Shown: piece after piece, positions 16,743-26,058 of the stretch
Layout: each line of letters starts with the position of its first letter
Numbering within the stretch: position 1 is the stretch's first letter
Source: a virus
Strand: one strand, 5' to 3'
IMG/VR virus record: IMGVR_UViG_3300026521_000336
Span: 1-41,430 of that record
DNA: 41,430 bases
The notes under the pieces: model-generated
What the model saw: the letters and a program-made list of their open reading frames with translations, nothing else
Database searches by the model: none
What the model was told of the DNA's origin: nothing
Translations under genes and position numbers: made by a program

Positions 16743-19145
16743 TCATCCAGAAACAATATTTATTCTTTTATTTACTTCAGTATCAACACTAAACAACTGG
16801 TCATAATTATAAGAACCAGAAAGAACAGATTCGTATAATGCATCTGGAGAATGAGTTGCACTAAATGAAGACATTGCTGTTTGATCAAGTTTCAATACAA
16901 TATTTTTATCAGTATCAATTATAGAATTTATTTTGTCTATTGCTTTTTGTTTAGATGAATTATCAACTAAATCTTTTGCTTCTTGATTATGTATGTATTG
17001 CATAACATCATTTGTAAAAGATGTTATATCAGTAGCAAGTTTTAAGAAATTTTCAGCAGTAAGATTTATAATTGAAGAGAAATCATTATAAACCATAGAT
17101 ACTAATTCAAAAATTAAATTAAATAATTTAGAATCTATAGCTTTTAATACATTTTGAACAACTAATGATATGACATAATTAATTATAGCGTTAACTATTA
17201 TGGATATTATATTACCTATACCATATGTTAAAATTCCTATGACAATAGATATAATAAGTGATAAAAATTTGTCATACCAGTGTGTTTTAACAACTACTTC
17301 TGCATAAGCAACAAACATTGTACCGTATTCTTTAACTATAACATATGTTGAAAAACGTAAATTATTTAATAATTCTAAAGGAATAGGAACTAATGGAAAA
17401 ATATCATCACCACTATTTTCTCCAGAAGATGAAGACATCCACTTACCATTAAGTCCAATTGTAAAATGTTGGCTATTAATGTTGATTAGTTGTTCTATCA
17501 AGTATATTGAAATTTCAATATAGTATGGAGTATTATCTTCCTTGTATTTTTGTATAAAAATAGAAGACCCTGTTACATCAACTGGAAGCGTTTCATCATC
17601 ACTAAGAGCATTAACACTAGAGTTAGAATATCTGTATGTGTATGTATCTGCATCACCATAATCTGAGTAGTACGAATCATCATTAAATAGACTAGATCCT
17701 TTAAAAAAAAGCCAATTAGGAGCATTATCTCTTCTATCTATGAACCATTGCTTATTTCGTTCAACAGTGAATAATCTATTCTCAACAAATATTGCTGATG
17801 TCCTAGAATACTTACCATCTTTTATTTTTGTACTAGGCAAAATTACGCCATTATCTCCATTAAATTCTCCGTCATCATATACAGGATCTTTAATCTCTAT
17901 TTCTATATTTGTTACTATATCATCTTCTTCTATTTTAACAATTTTTGAACTACTATAATTATTACTATCTGTGCAATAATATTTTAGAAGATCATATAAA
18001 AAAATATTATATCTAGACATTTTCAATCTATTTTTATTTTTCCACCAAGTTGATATTTCTTCAGTTACAACATATTTATTTTCATCTACTCTTGATTTAA
18101 TTAATACTCTTCTTGGAAAGTTTTGAGCTTCTTCTGCAGTATACGTACCTGGTTTTATATAATATATGTCACGAAAGTATGCTCCAGTAAATAAGTACAT
18201 ATTATCTAAATCGTCATTTTTTAATGTATCAATTAAATCTTTTTGTGATAATCCATATTTTTTTAATAGTTTTTTCGTGTTATTCTCATCAGTTTTTAAC
18301 TCATTTTTTCTTTTTAAACATATAATAGGGCTAACAGGCTCTATATCATCTCTCATAGAATAAAAAGCACTATCATCTTCGTCTGCATCAGAAACAAAAA
18401 CTCTATAGTCAAGATTTGTTTTTTCTGGATAATCTACGGTATATCCATTATCTATTGCATAATCAGTATCGATTGTATAATAAATAAGAACATTATTTTC
18501 GTATATGCTAACCGGTTCTATGAATTCGATATTTTCAATATCGTCATTTGATGAGTTTGATAGTGTGAACTTTATTTCGCTATTGCTATCATTAGTATAT
18601 TCATAAAAAATATGATTATACACAGCTTTACAGCTCGGATCCTCTCCATCACAATCATCATTATCGCAATCATCATTATCAGTACAGCATTTACATAAAA
18701 CAATACCATTTTCTCCACTACAACATAAATCATCTTTATTAGAGCCAGTGTATTTTGTTATTACTGTAAAATCATTACAATAGAATTCATATTTATATTT
18801 TTTTTGAAGAATATCTTTTACTGCAATTGATAATGCTTTTTTCTTGAGCTCAACCTTTACTATACTTACAACTTTGTCATCTACTTTGTTTAAAATTTCA
18901 TTTTTTATAGATTCATCATCTTTTATTATAACATTCGTATTTGCAGCTTTATAGGAAGCTCCATATTTTTCAAGATATTCTTCCTTAAATCTAGTCCTAT
19001 ATGTATGTTCGAAAAAGAAAAATTGCTTATTATATGCAGACATATTGTCTGACTGTAGCATTATATTTACTTTTGAATCATGTATAGTTTTATCTTTTGA
19101 ATATAAATTAACATAACTAAGAGATGTAAAAGTTTTATGTCCCAT
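16743..19145 (-). CDS. Large tail/structural protein with Cys/Asp-rich insert and membrane-like segment, 800 aa
   Basis: Starts ATG at 19145, directly after the previous stop, with GAAGGA about 13 bases upstream. The first 130 residues are mixed alpha/beta. Residues about 135-168 form a Cys- and Asp-rich insert (CKCCTDNDDCDNDDCDG) with nine cysteines, suggesting a metal-binding or disulfide-stabilised loop. The middle is beta-rich. Around 628-670 is a long hydrophobic Ile/Val-rich stretch (LSLIISIVIGILTYGIGNII), followed by helices. Position between capsid and ejection genes suggests a tail tube/nozzle or tape-measure-like role; N4 gp54 is a positional candidate. I do not recognise a defined family. 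Confidence 0.6.
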   Translation of the reverse strand: MGHKTFTSLSYVNLYSKDKTIHDSKVNIMLQSDNMSAYNKQFFFFEHTYRTRFKEEYLEKYGASYKAANTNVIIKDDESIKNEILNKVDDKVVSIVKVELKKKALSIAVKDILQKKYKYEFYCNDFTVITKYTGSNKDDLCCSGENGIVLCKCCTDNDDCDNDDCDGEDPSCKAVYNHIFYEYTNDSNSEIKFTLSNSSNDDIENIEFIEPVSIYENNVLIYYTIDTDYAIDNGYTVDYPEKTNLDYRVFVSDADEDDSAFYSMRDDIEPVSPIICLKRKNELKTDENNTKKLLKKYGLSQKDLIDTLKNDDLDNMYLFTGAYFRDIYYIKPGTYTAEEAQNFPRRVLIKSRVDENKYVVTEEISTWWKNKNRLKMSRYNIFLYDLLKYYCTDSNNYSSSKIVKIEEDDIVTNIEIEIKDPVYDDGEFNGDNGVILPSTKIKDGKYSRTSAIFVENRLFTVERNKQWFIDRRDNAPNWLFFKGSSLFNDDSYYSDYGDADTYTYRYSNSSVNALSDDETLPVDVTGSSIFIQKYKEDNTPYYIEISIYLIEQLININSQHFTIGLNGKWMSSSSGENSGDDIFPLVPIPLELLNNLRFSTYVIVKEYGTMFVAYAEVVVKTHWYDKFLSLIISIVIGILTYGIGNIISIIVNAIINYVISLVVQNVLKAIDSKLFNLIFELVSMVYNDFSSIINLTAENFLKLATDITSFTNDVMQYIHNQEAKDLVDNSSKQKAIDKINSIIDTDKNIVLKLDQTAMSSFSATHSPDALYESVLSGSYNYDQLFSVDTEVNKRINIVSG

Positions 19146-19727
19146 TTAGTATATATTTCCTTCAGTTAGATCATGCACAATATTTGATTTAATAATTCTA
19201 CCTTTTGCACATAAAAGCCATTGAGTATTATTATCTGGATAAAACGTAGAACCAATGATTAGATTATTAACTTCAGAAGTGTTTCCTATAGATCGTTCTT
19301 TTTCATTAATAGCAGCATACATAACATAGTTTGCATATGAATATCCATTATCATGTTGAGAAAAACAAAAAGTAGAATCGCTATTATCTATAGTAAACTC
19401 AACTATAGTATGACTATCTACTGATGTAAATTGTCCTGTTATTTCAAGTGGTTCTGCTCCACTGTCATTACGATTTCCAGATAACAGAACCAGTTTATAA
19501 TATGTTGCTAATTTAACAGCTTCTATTGAATTAATTTTAACATCAAAAACTATAGTTGAAAATTGTTCAGATTCATCTATAAAATAATCAAATTCTCTTG
19601 AAGCGTTAGATATATTGTATCCAAGCATTTCATCAGCAATTGTATCGTCTTTAAACATATCTGCTGCTATTATATCTCTAAGTGTTAATTTTAATCTATC
19701 ATCTTCTTTATAGAATGTATTTTGCAT
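19146..19727 (-). CDS. Structural protein, 193 aa (tail/neck)
   Basis: An upstream in-frame start at 19799 exists, but the ATG at 19727 is preferred. It lies just after the stop of the previous gene, with GGAGA seven bases upstream inside that gene's last codons, so the two are translationally coupled. The product (MQNTFYKEDDRLKLTLRDI...) is acidic and beta-rich, with no signal peptide. Its stop directly abuts the ATG of the 800-residue gene. No family is recognised. By context it is a tail-completion or tail-tube component encoded with its neighbours. Confidence 0.6.
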   Translation of the reverse strand: MQNTFYKEDDRLKLTLRDIIAADMFKDDTIADEMLGYNISNASREFDYFIDESEQFSTIVFDVKINSIEAVKLATYYKLVLLSGNRNDSGAEPLEITGQFTSVDSHTIVEFTIDNSDSTFCFSQHDNGYSYANYVMYAAINEKERSIGNTSEVNNLIIGSTFYPDNNTQWLLCAKGRIIKSNIVHDLTEGNIY

Positions 19728-19729
19728 TG

Positions 19730-21253
19730 TTATTCTCCATTCTCTATAAGTTCTATTTCTTTTATTCCAGCAAAAATGTTGTTTTGTATAAAAAGACATT
19801 TTAGATCTACAAGTGTAATTATATTTTTATCATTTTCATCTGTGCTATCTATACATACAACACTATTCTCAACTGATATATTGTTAGCAAATGTTTTTAT
19901 ATTAACATCAGTAAAATACTCTGGTGTTATCTCGCATAAAAAATCAATATATTTTGGTTCCCCATCTTCTGTATCTACTCTATATATATATAACCTACCA
20001 TTATCGAAAGAACCAGCGACTATAATTAAATTACCGTACATAATCATTTGTTGTCCAAACTTTAATCTGTTTGGCTTCTCAAAACAGTCAGCAGGTAATG
20101 ATGTATGTGCAATAGCAAATTTCTGATCATAAGATTGATGATTATCATTGTTAAATCTAAGTTTAGAAGTATCATATATAACTATACCAGTTTCCAATCT
20201 ATCAGTACAATCAGGATCACTGCAATAATCATCATTATATACACTCATAATTGCTACAGTGTATTTGTCTAAATAGTTATCAACAAATCCTAACCTGCCA
20301 AGATGTATTGCTTTATATATATAATCATCATTTGATTCAAAAGAACCATACCATATATCTATATTTGGAGCACAAACGATAAACTCTCCACTATAAACAT
20401 CTACCACTTGTATACCACCACTAGAGTCAGTGTAGTCTCCATGTCCTTCTATATATCTAAGATTATATATAGTTTTACCCATGCCTACAGCAAATCTGTC
20501 ATAACTGCACCATAATCTTTCACCGTACATAGATGGCTCTTGAAACCTAGGAGTCCAAGATTTATTTTGTAAATTATAGAAATTAGTAGCTTCCTTAATA
20601 TCTTCAAGAACCATAGTTTTTTCTACTTCTACTTCTCCATCAGCATTCAATCTTGCAAAAAATACAGCATCTTTTTTATCAGTATCTTCTCTAGGTATCC
20701 CTGCTAAAATAGAAACAGAACCATTAGTGTGTATATATGGTTTAGATATTCTTGGATATTCTGAAGTATTATTATCAAGACTATTTACTTTTATTTTACA
20801 AAACTCATCCCAATAATCTATTTTATTACTATCATTTTTATATATAGGTTTATATATATTACCAATATAGTAATCTTGATTTTGATTAATATCTTCTTGA
20901 TTTAAAATCCATGATATAGCAATATACCCATTTGCAATTTGTATACTATATACATTTAATATAGTTGCAGAACCAAATGTTTCAGGACTAATAAGAAATC
21001 TATGTAAAATATTACCAAATCTATTAAACACAATAACATGACTTTCTATCTCTGGATAATCTCCAGATGAATCTTTATGTTCATGTTTTATACCGATAAA
21101 TGTTTGATAGTCTATCATCTGAACATCGGTTACATTATCTGGACATTGAAACGAAAATATATTATTTCTACATATAGGTTCTCTAATTCCAAATGTGATA
21201 TTAATTGTCTCAATCTGTGTGATTCTATTAATACATATTCTTGAACTGCTCAT
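19730..21253 (-). CDS. Beta-rich tail protein, probable beta-propeller, 507 aa
   Basis: The sequence is built of repeated short beta-strand blocks with turns (examples SHVIVFNRFGNILHRFLIS, NLIIVAGSFDNGRLYIYRVD), the look of a WD/kelch-like beta-propeller. Podovirus tail nozzles such as T7 gp12 contain a propeller fold, which fits its place among tail genes, but the match is by fold impression only. An acidic CSDPDC element near residue 345 echoes the Cys/Asp motifs of the two neighbouring proteins. AGGG lies upstream of the ATG at 21253. The last codons carry the ribosome-binding site of the next gene. Confidence 0.58.
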   Translation of the reverse strand: MSSSRICINRITQIETINITFGIREPICRNNIFSFQCPDNVTDVQMIDYQTFIGIKHEHKDSSGDYPEIESHVIVFNRFGNILHRFLISPETFGSATILNVYSIQIANGYIAISWILNQEDINQNQDYYIGNIYKPIYKNDSNKIDYWDEFCKIKVNSLDNNTSEYPRISKPYIHTNGSVSILAGIPREDTDKKDAVFFARLNADGEVEVEKTMVLEDIKEATNFYNLQNKSWTPRFQEPSMYGERLWCSYDRFAVGMGKTIYNLRYIEGHGDYTDSSGGIQVVDVYSGEFIVCAPNIDIWYGSFESNDDYIYKAIHLGRLGFVDNYLDKYTVAIMSVYNDDYCSDPDCTDRLETGIVIYDTSKLRFNNDNHQSYDQKFAIAHTSLPADCFEKPNRLKFGQQMIMYGNLIIVAGSFDNGRLYIYRVDTEDGEPKYIDFLCEITPEYFTDVNIKTFANNISVENSVVCIDSTDENDKNIITLVDLKCLFIQNNIFAGIKEIELIENGE

Positions 21254-21264
21254 AATGTACCCTA

Positions 21265-21834
21265 TTATTCGTCTATAACATGGTCTTTTATTGCACCATA
21301 TGTTGAATCTATTGCATCTTCAGCTAGTGATGCTGGAAGATCTACATCGCCATCGAGAGAATCGTATATCATTGCAAATGCTTGAGTTTGAGTATCGAAC
21401 ATTTTTTGTCTTGCATTATCAGCAAAACCTTTAGCTTGAACTCTGTATAAATCAGCTTGAGCTCCCATAACATTTTTACTATTTTCACAATCACATTTCC
21501 ATTTATCTATTTGTGCATTAATCTGACAAATTTCTTTTTGTGCCTTGCCATGAGATAACTCAAACTGAATTGCTTGCTGCATAGACGCAACAAGTGCTTG
21601 TGCAAAAACCTGCCCTGCAGTTTCTTCTGTAAAGTATCCTTTATCTTTTGCAGCCTCTATGTGTATTGTAGATAGTGACAATAACTTACCAAAGTATCCA
21701 CCATTATCTATAGTACAGGAACCAACAACGTCAGAAAAAGATACAGTCTCACACTTATTGCAACTATCACAATCATCTATATTTGAATTATCAGCTAAAG
21801 TGTTTATATATGAGTCTAATAGTTTGTCAGCCAT
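21265..21834 (-). CDS. Helical virion protein with Cys cluster, 189 aa
   Basis: The N-terminal region has the cluster DDCDSCNKC (about residues 19-27) followed by one more Cys. The rest is helical, including a KWKCDCENSKN pair at about 112-122 and an Ala/Gln-rich coiled helix (MGAQADLYRVQAKGFADNARQK). The ATG at 21834 has AGGAG about 14 bases upstream, longer than usual. It opens the tail-protein cluster, preceded by a hairpin and a -10 box. No family is recognised. Cys spacing C-x2-C-x2-C suggests a small metal or disulfide site; it could be a neck or tail-adaptor protein. Confidence 0.58.
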   Translation of the reverse strand: MADKLLDSYINTLADNSNIDDCDSCNKCETVSFSDVVGSCTIDNGGYFGKLLSLSTIHIEAAKDKGYFTEETAGQVFAQALVASMQQAIQFELSHGKAQKEICQINAQIDKWKCDCENSKNVMGAQADLYRVQAKGFADNARQKMFDTQTQAFAMIYDSLDGDVDLPASLAEDAIDSTYGAIKDHVIDE

Positions 21835-21857
21835 AATATTTTATTTTTCTCCTATAT

Positions 21858-21863
21858 ATTATA
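21858..21863 (-). promoter_or_regulatory. Candidate late promoter -10 (TATAAT)
   Basis: The leftward strand reads GTAATTATAATATATAGGAG upstream of the 189-residue gene. The box lies seven bases beyond a 7-bp hairpin, so termination of the upstream gene and new initiation may be packed together. No convincing -35 is present. Confidence 0.3.
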
Positions 21864-21869
21864 ATTACA

Positions 21870-21891
21870 AGAGCCAATATTTTATGGCTCT
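21870..21891 (-). terminator. Hairpin terminator after the 218-aa gene
   Basis: AGAGCCA (21870-21876) and TGGCTCT (21885-21891) form a 7-bp perfect stem with an 8-base loop, 15 bases beyond the stop at 21906. In the leftward direction it is followed by TGTAATTAT, a weak U-tract, so termination is probably partial. Confidence 0.45.
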
Positions 21892-21905
21892 GTAGTTAAT
21901 TATTG

Positions 21906-22562
21906 TTAAACTAAGTTCTCTATAGAATTTTCTCTAATTGTTTGTCTTTTTGCTATAATAGCTAACTCTTCTTCTGTAGGCTGAGGAAGTTCTTGTATTA
22001 ACCATGCAGGTTTAGTCTCAAATCTTATTGTTTCACCATTTTCGTTTTGAATAGGAACTCTTGCAGTCTGTCTTTTTAAATTCTCAATAGCTCCAGTTCT
22101 TATTATCCATGGTTTACCAAGTATAAACCTATCTGTATAATGACCATTTCTATTTCCCCATGTAACAAAATGTACTTGATTTGGATGCATTGTTTGTGTT
22201 TTTGCATTAGAATTAATGATAACTCTTTTCATAGATATAAGTTCTAACTTTCTTGCTCTTTTGTTCTTTACTTTTTCAGCTTTTTTGTTAGCTTTCATAG
22301 ATAAAGCAATATCATCTTCATCTAAGAAATCATCAGCTTTCTTAGATATAATCTTTGCTTCTTTTTCTTGTTCTTCAATTTCAGACAGTATTTCATCCTC
22401 AATAGCTGGTTCTTTTTTTTGTGAAGCATTAAATTCAGAAATAGCAAATAGTAACTCAGCTTTAGTTGGCTTACTAACATTTTTAGCATCAACATGAATG
22501 TTTCTTACTTTACAATATTCTTCAAGCTCAGCATTTTTCATTGATTCAAAATCTTTATTCAT
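21906..22562 (-). CDS. Capsid-adjacent protein with SAP-like N-terminus, 218 aa
   Basis: The N-terminal 50 residues (MKNAELEEYCKVRNIHVD... KPTKAELLFAI) look like a SAP/Rho-N-type helix-extended-helix domain, which usually binds nucleic acid. A strongly acidic and then basic helical linker follows (about 55-105). The C-terminal half (about 110-218) is a compact mixed domain with a HFVTWGNRNGHYTDRFILGKPW block. It is the first gene after the non-coding gap behind the major capsid gene and has its own sigma70-like promoter. AAGGA lies seven bases before the ATG. Possible head-decoration or DNA-contact protein inside the capsid; function inferred from position and the SAP-like fold. Confidence 0.6.
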   Translation of the reverse strand: MNKDFESMKNAELEEYCKVRNIHVDAKNVSKPTKAELLFAISEFNASQKKEPAIEDEILSEIEEQEKEAKIISKKADDFLDEDDIALSMKANKKAEKVKNKRARKLELISMKRVIINSNAKTQTMHPNQVHFVTWGNRNGHYTDRFILGKPWIIRTGAIENLKRQTARVPIQNENGETIRFETKPAWLIQELPQPTEEELAIIAKRQTIRENSIENLV

Positions 22563-22936
22563 TATGTTATCCTTTGTATTTTTTTTATTACACTATTTTA
22601 TAAAAGCGTTATATATTGAGATTATACCACAATTATTTAAAAAAACAATATAGGAAGAGATATACAAAGAATTACATACAACATTGGTTCTATTTGTATG
22701 ATTATTACAATATAGCAATAATGGTAATTAAGTATTACTTGTTTTTTATTATTTTATAAAGTTACACAATGTCTTTGATAGGGTATTTTTAGTAATTTCG
22801 TATAATATCCTTGTATATTTTTGATAAGGATACTATATGGTATTTTGCTTTTATATTAAACTTAAGTATTTTAGAAAGTTTACTCTAAAGATACATTGTT
22901 GTATACTTTAGATAGGTGGGGGGGGTACCCCCATAC
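22563..22936. other. Non-coding gap after the major capsid gene
   Basis: This 374-base stretch holds no credible gene in either direction. Contents: a sigma70-like leftward promoter (22621-22648); one copy of the GGTTCT motif at 22687-22692; a 7-bp inverted repeat TATCCTT/AAGGATA at 22806-22812 and 22826-22832; and a GC-rich hairpin next to the capsid stop codon. The region probably separates capsid expression from the downstream tail cluster. Confidence 0.6.
22621..22648 (-). promoter_or_regulatory. Sigma70-like late promoter
   Basis: On the leftward strand TTGTTT (22643-22648), a 16-base spacer ending in TGTGG, and TATAAT (22621-22626). Initiation would fall near 22614, about 50 bases before the ATG of the 218-residue gene. 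It is one of the best-formed promoters in the window and has the same TGG-TATAAT junction as the promoter at 26059-26086. Confidence 0.6.
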
Positions 22937-22937
22937 C
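22915..22937 (-). terminator. GC-rich hairpin at the major capsid stop codon
   Basis: The + strand reads GGT followed by eight G (22918-22925), TA, five C (22928-22932), then ATACC reaching the TAG stop (22937-22939). This is the only run of this kind in the coding part of an AT-rich phage. The leftward transcript folds into a strong stem (GGGGG/CCCCC plus GGT/ACC) with a tiny loop and no clean U-tract after it. It may be a pause or partial terminator, or a 3' stabiliser of the abundant capsid mRNA. Confidence 0.5.
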
Positions 22938-24235
22938 TAAACTATCTTAGCACTACAAACGATCTGACGTATCCACTCAGGACGCAAATACATCATACCA
23001 AAGTACCAACTAATAGCCATAGAACCTTTTTTACCAAATGGATCATTGTAAGCATCTGGCTTAGGCATAACTGTTCTAACTCTAGCTACATCTCCTTGGA
23101 ATCCAATAGTAGCAAATGATTCAGAACCAACGAATAAAATAGGGAATACATCATATCTCTCTTTTCCATCAGCTCCAGTAGATATATATCTATTTGATGC
23201 TTCATCATCATCTGTATCGTCGTTAGAATCAGCTCCTTGACCAGAATAATTAGGCATATCTTCAACTTCTATGAATCTAAATGCACCAATTTTACCAATC
23301 TCATATTCATCTATTGCATTTTTACCTGCTGCATCAGCATACATTTCAACTGGAATCCATACAGATTTACCATTCCACTCCATATCTTGAAGAGTAGGAA
23401 GCATTTCTGTACCAACATAAGCATATCTTGCCTTTCCAATAGTTCTAGTATCATACTTTTTAGAACCATCTAAGATTTTAGTATCTTTAGGGCATCTTGC
23501 ATCTTTAAGTGACTTATCCATAAGTCTAAGATCTGCATAAGTAAGAACATCATTAGAACCAACTTCGTCAATAGATGTTGCATCTCCAGCATATACTCTA
23601 TTTTGCTCAGATTGTCCAATAAGTGCATTTCTAACTTGTGCTTCTCTAAGTTCACCTTGAGCTTCACCAATTGATTTAGAATATCTACTTAATAGACCAA
23701 CCTCTGTGTCCATATCTATAGATTTTTGTGTAAATGTCATCTGGAATCCGAATTCTGCAATCTCAGCTTCAATAGTAAGACGCTTCATTCCAACACCATT
23801 TACAACTCCACCTTCTTCTGAAAGTAATGGGAATGCACCATTCTGAACAGCAAGATCTTTGCTTGAACCAAACAAATTACCATTACCAGATAGAATTGAT
23901 CCATCTGAACCAGCAACAGATTTCGCTTCAGGTTCAGTATCATATTCTCCAATTCTAGCACCATTAGCATCATAAGCATACCATTTACCAGCAGTAAGTT
24001 TAGCTCCGTTTGCATCGATACCTTGATCATTAATGTTTCTATCATCAATGATTCTGATATCGTGATATTTAACCATTTTTTGTCCGTAATGCTTCGGCTG
24101 AGTTAGTGATTCTCCAAGCATAGAGAAAACTTTTTGTTTTTTAGCTTCAACTACAGCAGCTCTAGACCAAAACTTATCATTAAATTGAGGTCCAACACTA
24201 GAAGTGTTTCCACCTTGATTAAATTTTTGTGCCAT
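22937..24235 (-). CDS. Major capsid protein (N4 gp56-like)
   Basis: Forms the capsid shell. The 432-residue product starts MAQKFNQGGNTSSVGPQFND and has the N-terminal KFWSRAAVVEAKKQKVFSMLG helix and a GQKMVKYHDIRI strand typical of the N4 gp56-type HK97-fold capsid family. A central PVEMYADAAGKN and a C-terminal ISWYFGMMYLRPEWI are also consistent. It follows a scaffold-type gene with a 14-base gap and a good AAGGA site, the usual scaffold-capsid pairing. Length is close to the family's roughly 400 residues. A strong hairpin at its stop codon may protect the message. Fold and role are well supported by context; the family name rests on remembered resemblance. Confidence 0.8.
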   Translation of the reverse strand: MAQKFNQGGNTSSVGPQFNDKFWSRAAVVEAKKQKVFSMLGESLTQPKHYGQKMVKYHDIRIIDDRNINDQGIDANGAKLTAGKWYAYDANGARIGEYDTEPEAKSVAGSDGSILSGNGNLFGSSKDLAVQNGAFPLLSEEGGVVNGVGMKRLTIEAEIAEFGFQMTFTQKSIDMDTEVGLLSRYSKSIGEAQGELREAQVRNALIGQSEQNRVYAGDATSIDEVGSNDVLTYADLRLMDKSLKDARCPKDTKILDGSKKYDTRTIGKARYAYVGTEMLPTLQDMEWNGKSVWIPVEMYADAAGKNAIDEYEIGKIGAFRFIEVEDMPNYSGQGADSNDDTDDDEASNRYISTGADGKERYDVFPILFVGSESFATIGFQGDVARVRTVMPKPDAYNDPFGKKGSMAISWYFGMMYLRPEWIRQIVCSAKIV

Positions 24236-24249
24236 TTAATTTTCCTTAT

Positions 24250-25605
24250 TTATTCTTTATATTGTAAAGAAAGTAGATATTTTTCAAACTCATCATCAGA
24301 TAGTTCCATAGGATCAAATACTTTCTTTGTTTGTTTCATTGTTGACTTCTTTTTACTCACAGAAGCAGCTTTTTTTCTAGCAGTGTTTGCTTTACTGTTA
24401 GCTTGTTCTCTTTTTTTTACTTGCTCTTTTTCAGCTTTAATTTTTGCAATTTCTGCTTGAATAGCATCTTCAGAAAATTGAACAACAGGTTCTTGCGATT
24501 GATGCATAACTTGCTGTTGTTGCATTTGTTGTTGTTGAACATACTCTTGTTCAAGCTCAGCTACAGCAGCTCTGTATTGATCTATATCTCTCATAGAACT
24601 AAAAGAGCCTGTTATATCTGTCATTTTCTTTTTAGCTATTCTTTCCTGAACAATATCATAGACACCATTGTTCATATGGGCAATAAGATCAGATGAATTT
24701 TTAGTGTCACTAAGCAACTCAGCAACACTATCGTCATCCCATTCTTTTGTAATGATATTATTTACTTTATCATCAATACCAAATTGAGAAGCAGTATCAA
24801 TTAAATCATCATACGCAAGAGTTATAGGTGATGCTAAATTATCTTTAGGTTTATAATCAACTTCATCTATATTTAACTCCAATGGATCTATGTTTGTTTC
24901 TTTAAGCAATGCTTTTATTGCTTCTTGATCTCCGTCAATGGCATCAATCATAAGATTAAATTTATCTGGATTATCAAGTATACCTTTCTTTTTTAACGGC
25001 TCAATAAAAGGTCTATATTGCTTAAAAGCCCTCATTTTTTCACTAAAGCCAGCAGCCATTTGTTGTGCTTGGATTATCTTTTCAGGTTCTGTAAAACCTT
25101 TCATGACTTTACCATTAGCAACAAATTCACTAGTAACTTTATTGTAAAAATCTTTATATTTTTCTGTATCAGACAATAGTTTTTGATATTCTTCTTGATA
25201 ATTTATAGTATCAGAGGACTTATTGTCTTGACTATCTACATTATCAATTTCTTCAGTATCATTGTTTTCTTGAATATCATCATTATCTTGAGTGTTTTCT
25301 TCCTGTTCTTCATCAGAAGAATCTAATTCTTCATTATCAGTATCCTGATAAGAATCGTCATTCTCATCATTCGTATCAGATTCATCAAGATTATCATCAT
25401 CTAATTCAGAACCAGGATCTGTGTCCTCAATATTATTGTCGTCAACATTATCTTTTTCGTAACTATTGTTGTTATTTTCTTCTACATTACTGCCTATGTC
25501 ATCATCATTTACTTCATCATTATCTATAGTGTCAAGTTTTCCTTCGCTAATGTCGCTAAGTAATGATTCAAATTCGTCATCAGTAAGTTCATCATAATTA
25601 TTCAT
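24250..25605 (-). CDS. Capsid scaffolding protein, 451 aa
   Basis: Located directly before the major capsid gene. The first 140 residues are extremely acidic (Asp/Glu/Asn runs). They are followed by helical segments, a Gln-rich stretch (YVQQQQMQQQQVMHQ, about 380-394) and a basic C-terminal coiled coil ending in a short acidic helix (DPMELSDDEFEKYL). Acidic, helical proteins with a basic C-terminus are typical scaffolds that contact the capsid lattice. An in-frame ATG at 25626 exists, but the ATG at 25605 has GAAGGAG seven bases upstream and a short overlap with the previous stop, so it is preferred. Confidence 0.75.
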   Translation of the reverse strand: MNNYDELTDDEFESLLSDISEGKLDTIDNDEVNDDDIGSNVEENNNNSYEKDNVDDNNIEDTDPGSELDDDNLDESDTNDENDDSYQDTDNEELDSSDEEQEENTQDNDDIQENNDTEEIDNVDSQDNKSSDTINYQEEYQKLLSDTEKYKDFYNKVTSEFVANGKVMKGFTEPEKIIQAQQMAAGFSEKMRAFKQYRPFIEPLKKKGILDNPDKFNLMIDAIDGDQEAIKALLKETNIDPLELNIDEVDYKPKDNLASPITLAYDDLIDTASQFGIDDKVNNIITKEWDDDSVAELLSDTKNSSDLIAHMNNGVYDIVQERIAKKKMTDITGSFSSMRDIDQYRAAVAELEQEYVQQQQMQQQQVMHQSQEPVVQFSEDAIQAEIAKIKAEKEQVKKREQANSKANTARKKAASVSKKKSTMKQTKKVFDPMELSDDEFEKYLLSLQYKE

Positions 25606-26002
25606 AATCAACTCCTTCAACATCATCTGGATCTACTTTTCCTCCAACAACATCAGTTCTAAACTCTTCAAGCCTTTCTATTTCTTCTTTAGAGAATGAA
25701 GCATTTTGACCAATTACTGCTATAAAAACTTTAAAATCACGAATAGCTGACATCTTATCATACATGTTTTGAAGCTGATCTCTCTTTAATACACTTGGAG
25801 CAAGTAGGGTTCTAGCTAATCTGTCGCCTTCTTTTTCAAAATATCCATATTCTATTACTTTCTTGTAATCATCATTGTTAAATAAGCGTTCAAGTGCTTC
25901 TCCTAATTCAACATTTTCTGTATGAATAGAAAGCTCATCATCTATCTTTTGCAAGATTTGTTCAATCTTTTGATTTTTTGTTAAGTTAGAAATTTCTTCC
26001 AT
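25598..26002 (-). CDS. Hypothetical head-region protein, 134 aa
   Basis: Small acidic helical protein (MEEISNLTKNQKIEQILQKIDDELS...) between portal and scaffold genes, preceded by a sigma70-like promoter at 26059-26086 and AAGGA about ten bases before the ATG. Its last codons contain the ribosome-binding site and start of the scaffold gene (8-base overlap), so the two are coupled. No family is recognised. Small proteins here often assist portal or scaffold assembly; this is contextual only. Confidence 0.6.
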   Translation of the reverse strand: MEEISNLTKNQKIEQILQKIDDELSIHTENVELGEALERLFNNDDYKKVIEYGYFEKEGDRLARTLLAPSVLKRDQLQNMYDKMSAIRDFKVFIAVIGQNASFSKEEIERLEEFRTDVVGGKVDPDDVEGVDYE

Positions 26003-26058
26003 TGCTTATATTCCTTTTGTTTTTTATTTGACATAGGCATATATAACCTATACATGGA

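Noticed and set aside
22760-22806. Rightward TATAAT at 22801-22806 with a TTGATA-like element upstream
   Set aside because: The spacer is about 20 bases and transcription would run antisense into the capsid gene; no rightward gene follows.
25212-25590. Low-complexity acidic stretch of the scaffold as a possible frameshift or assembly artefact
   Set aside because: The frame stays open and the acidic composition is normal for scaffold N-termini.
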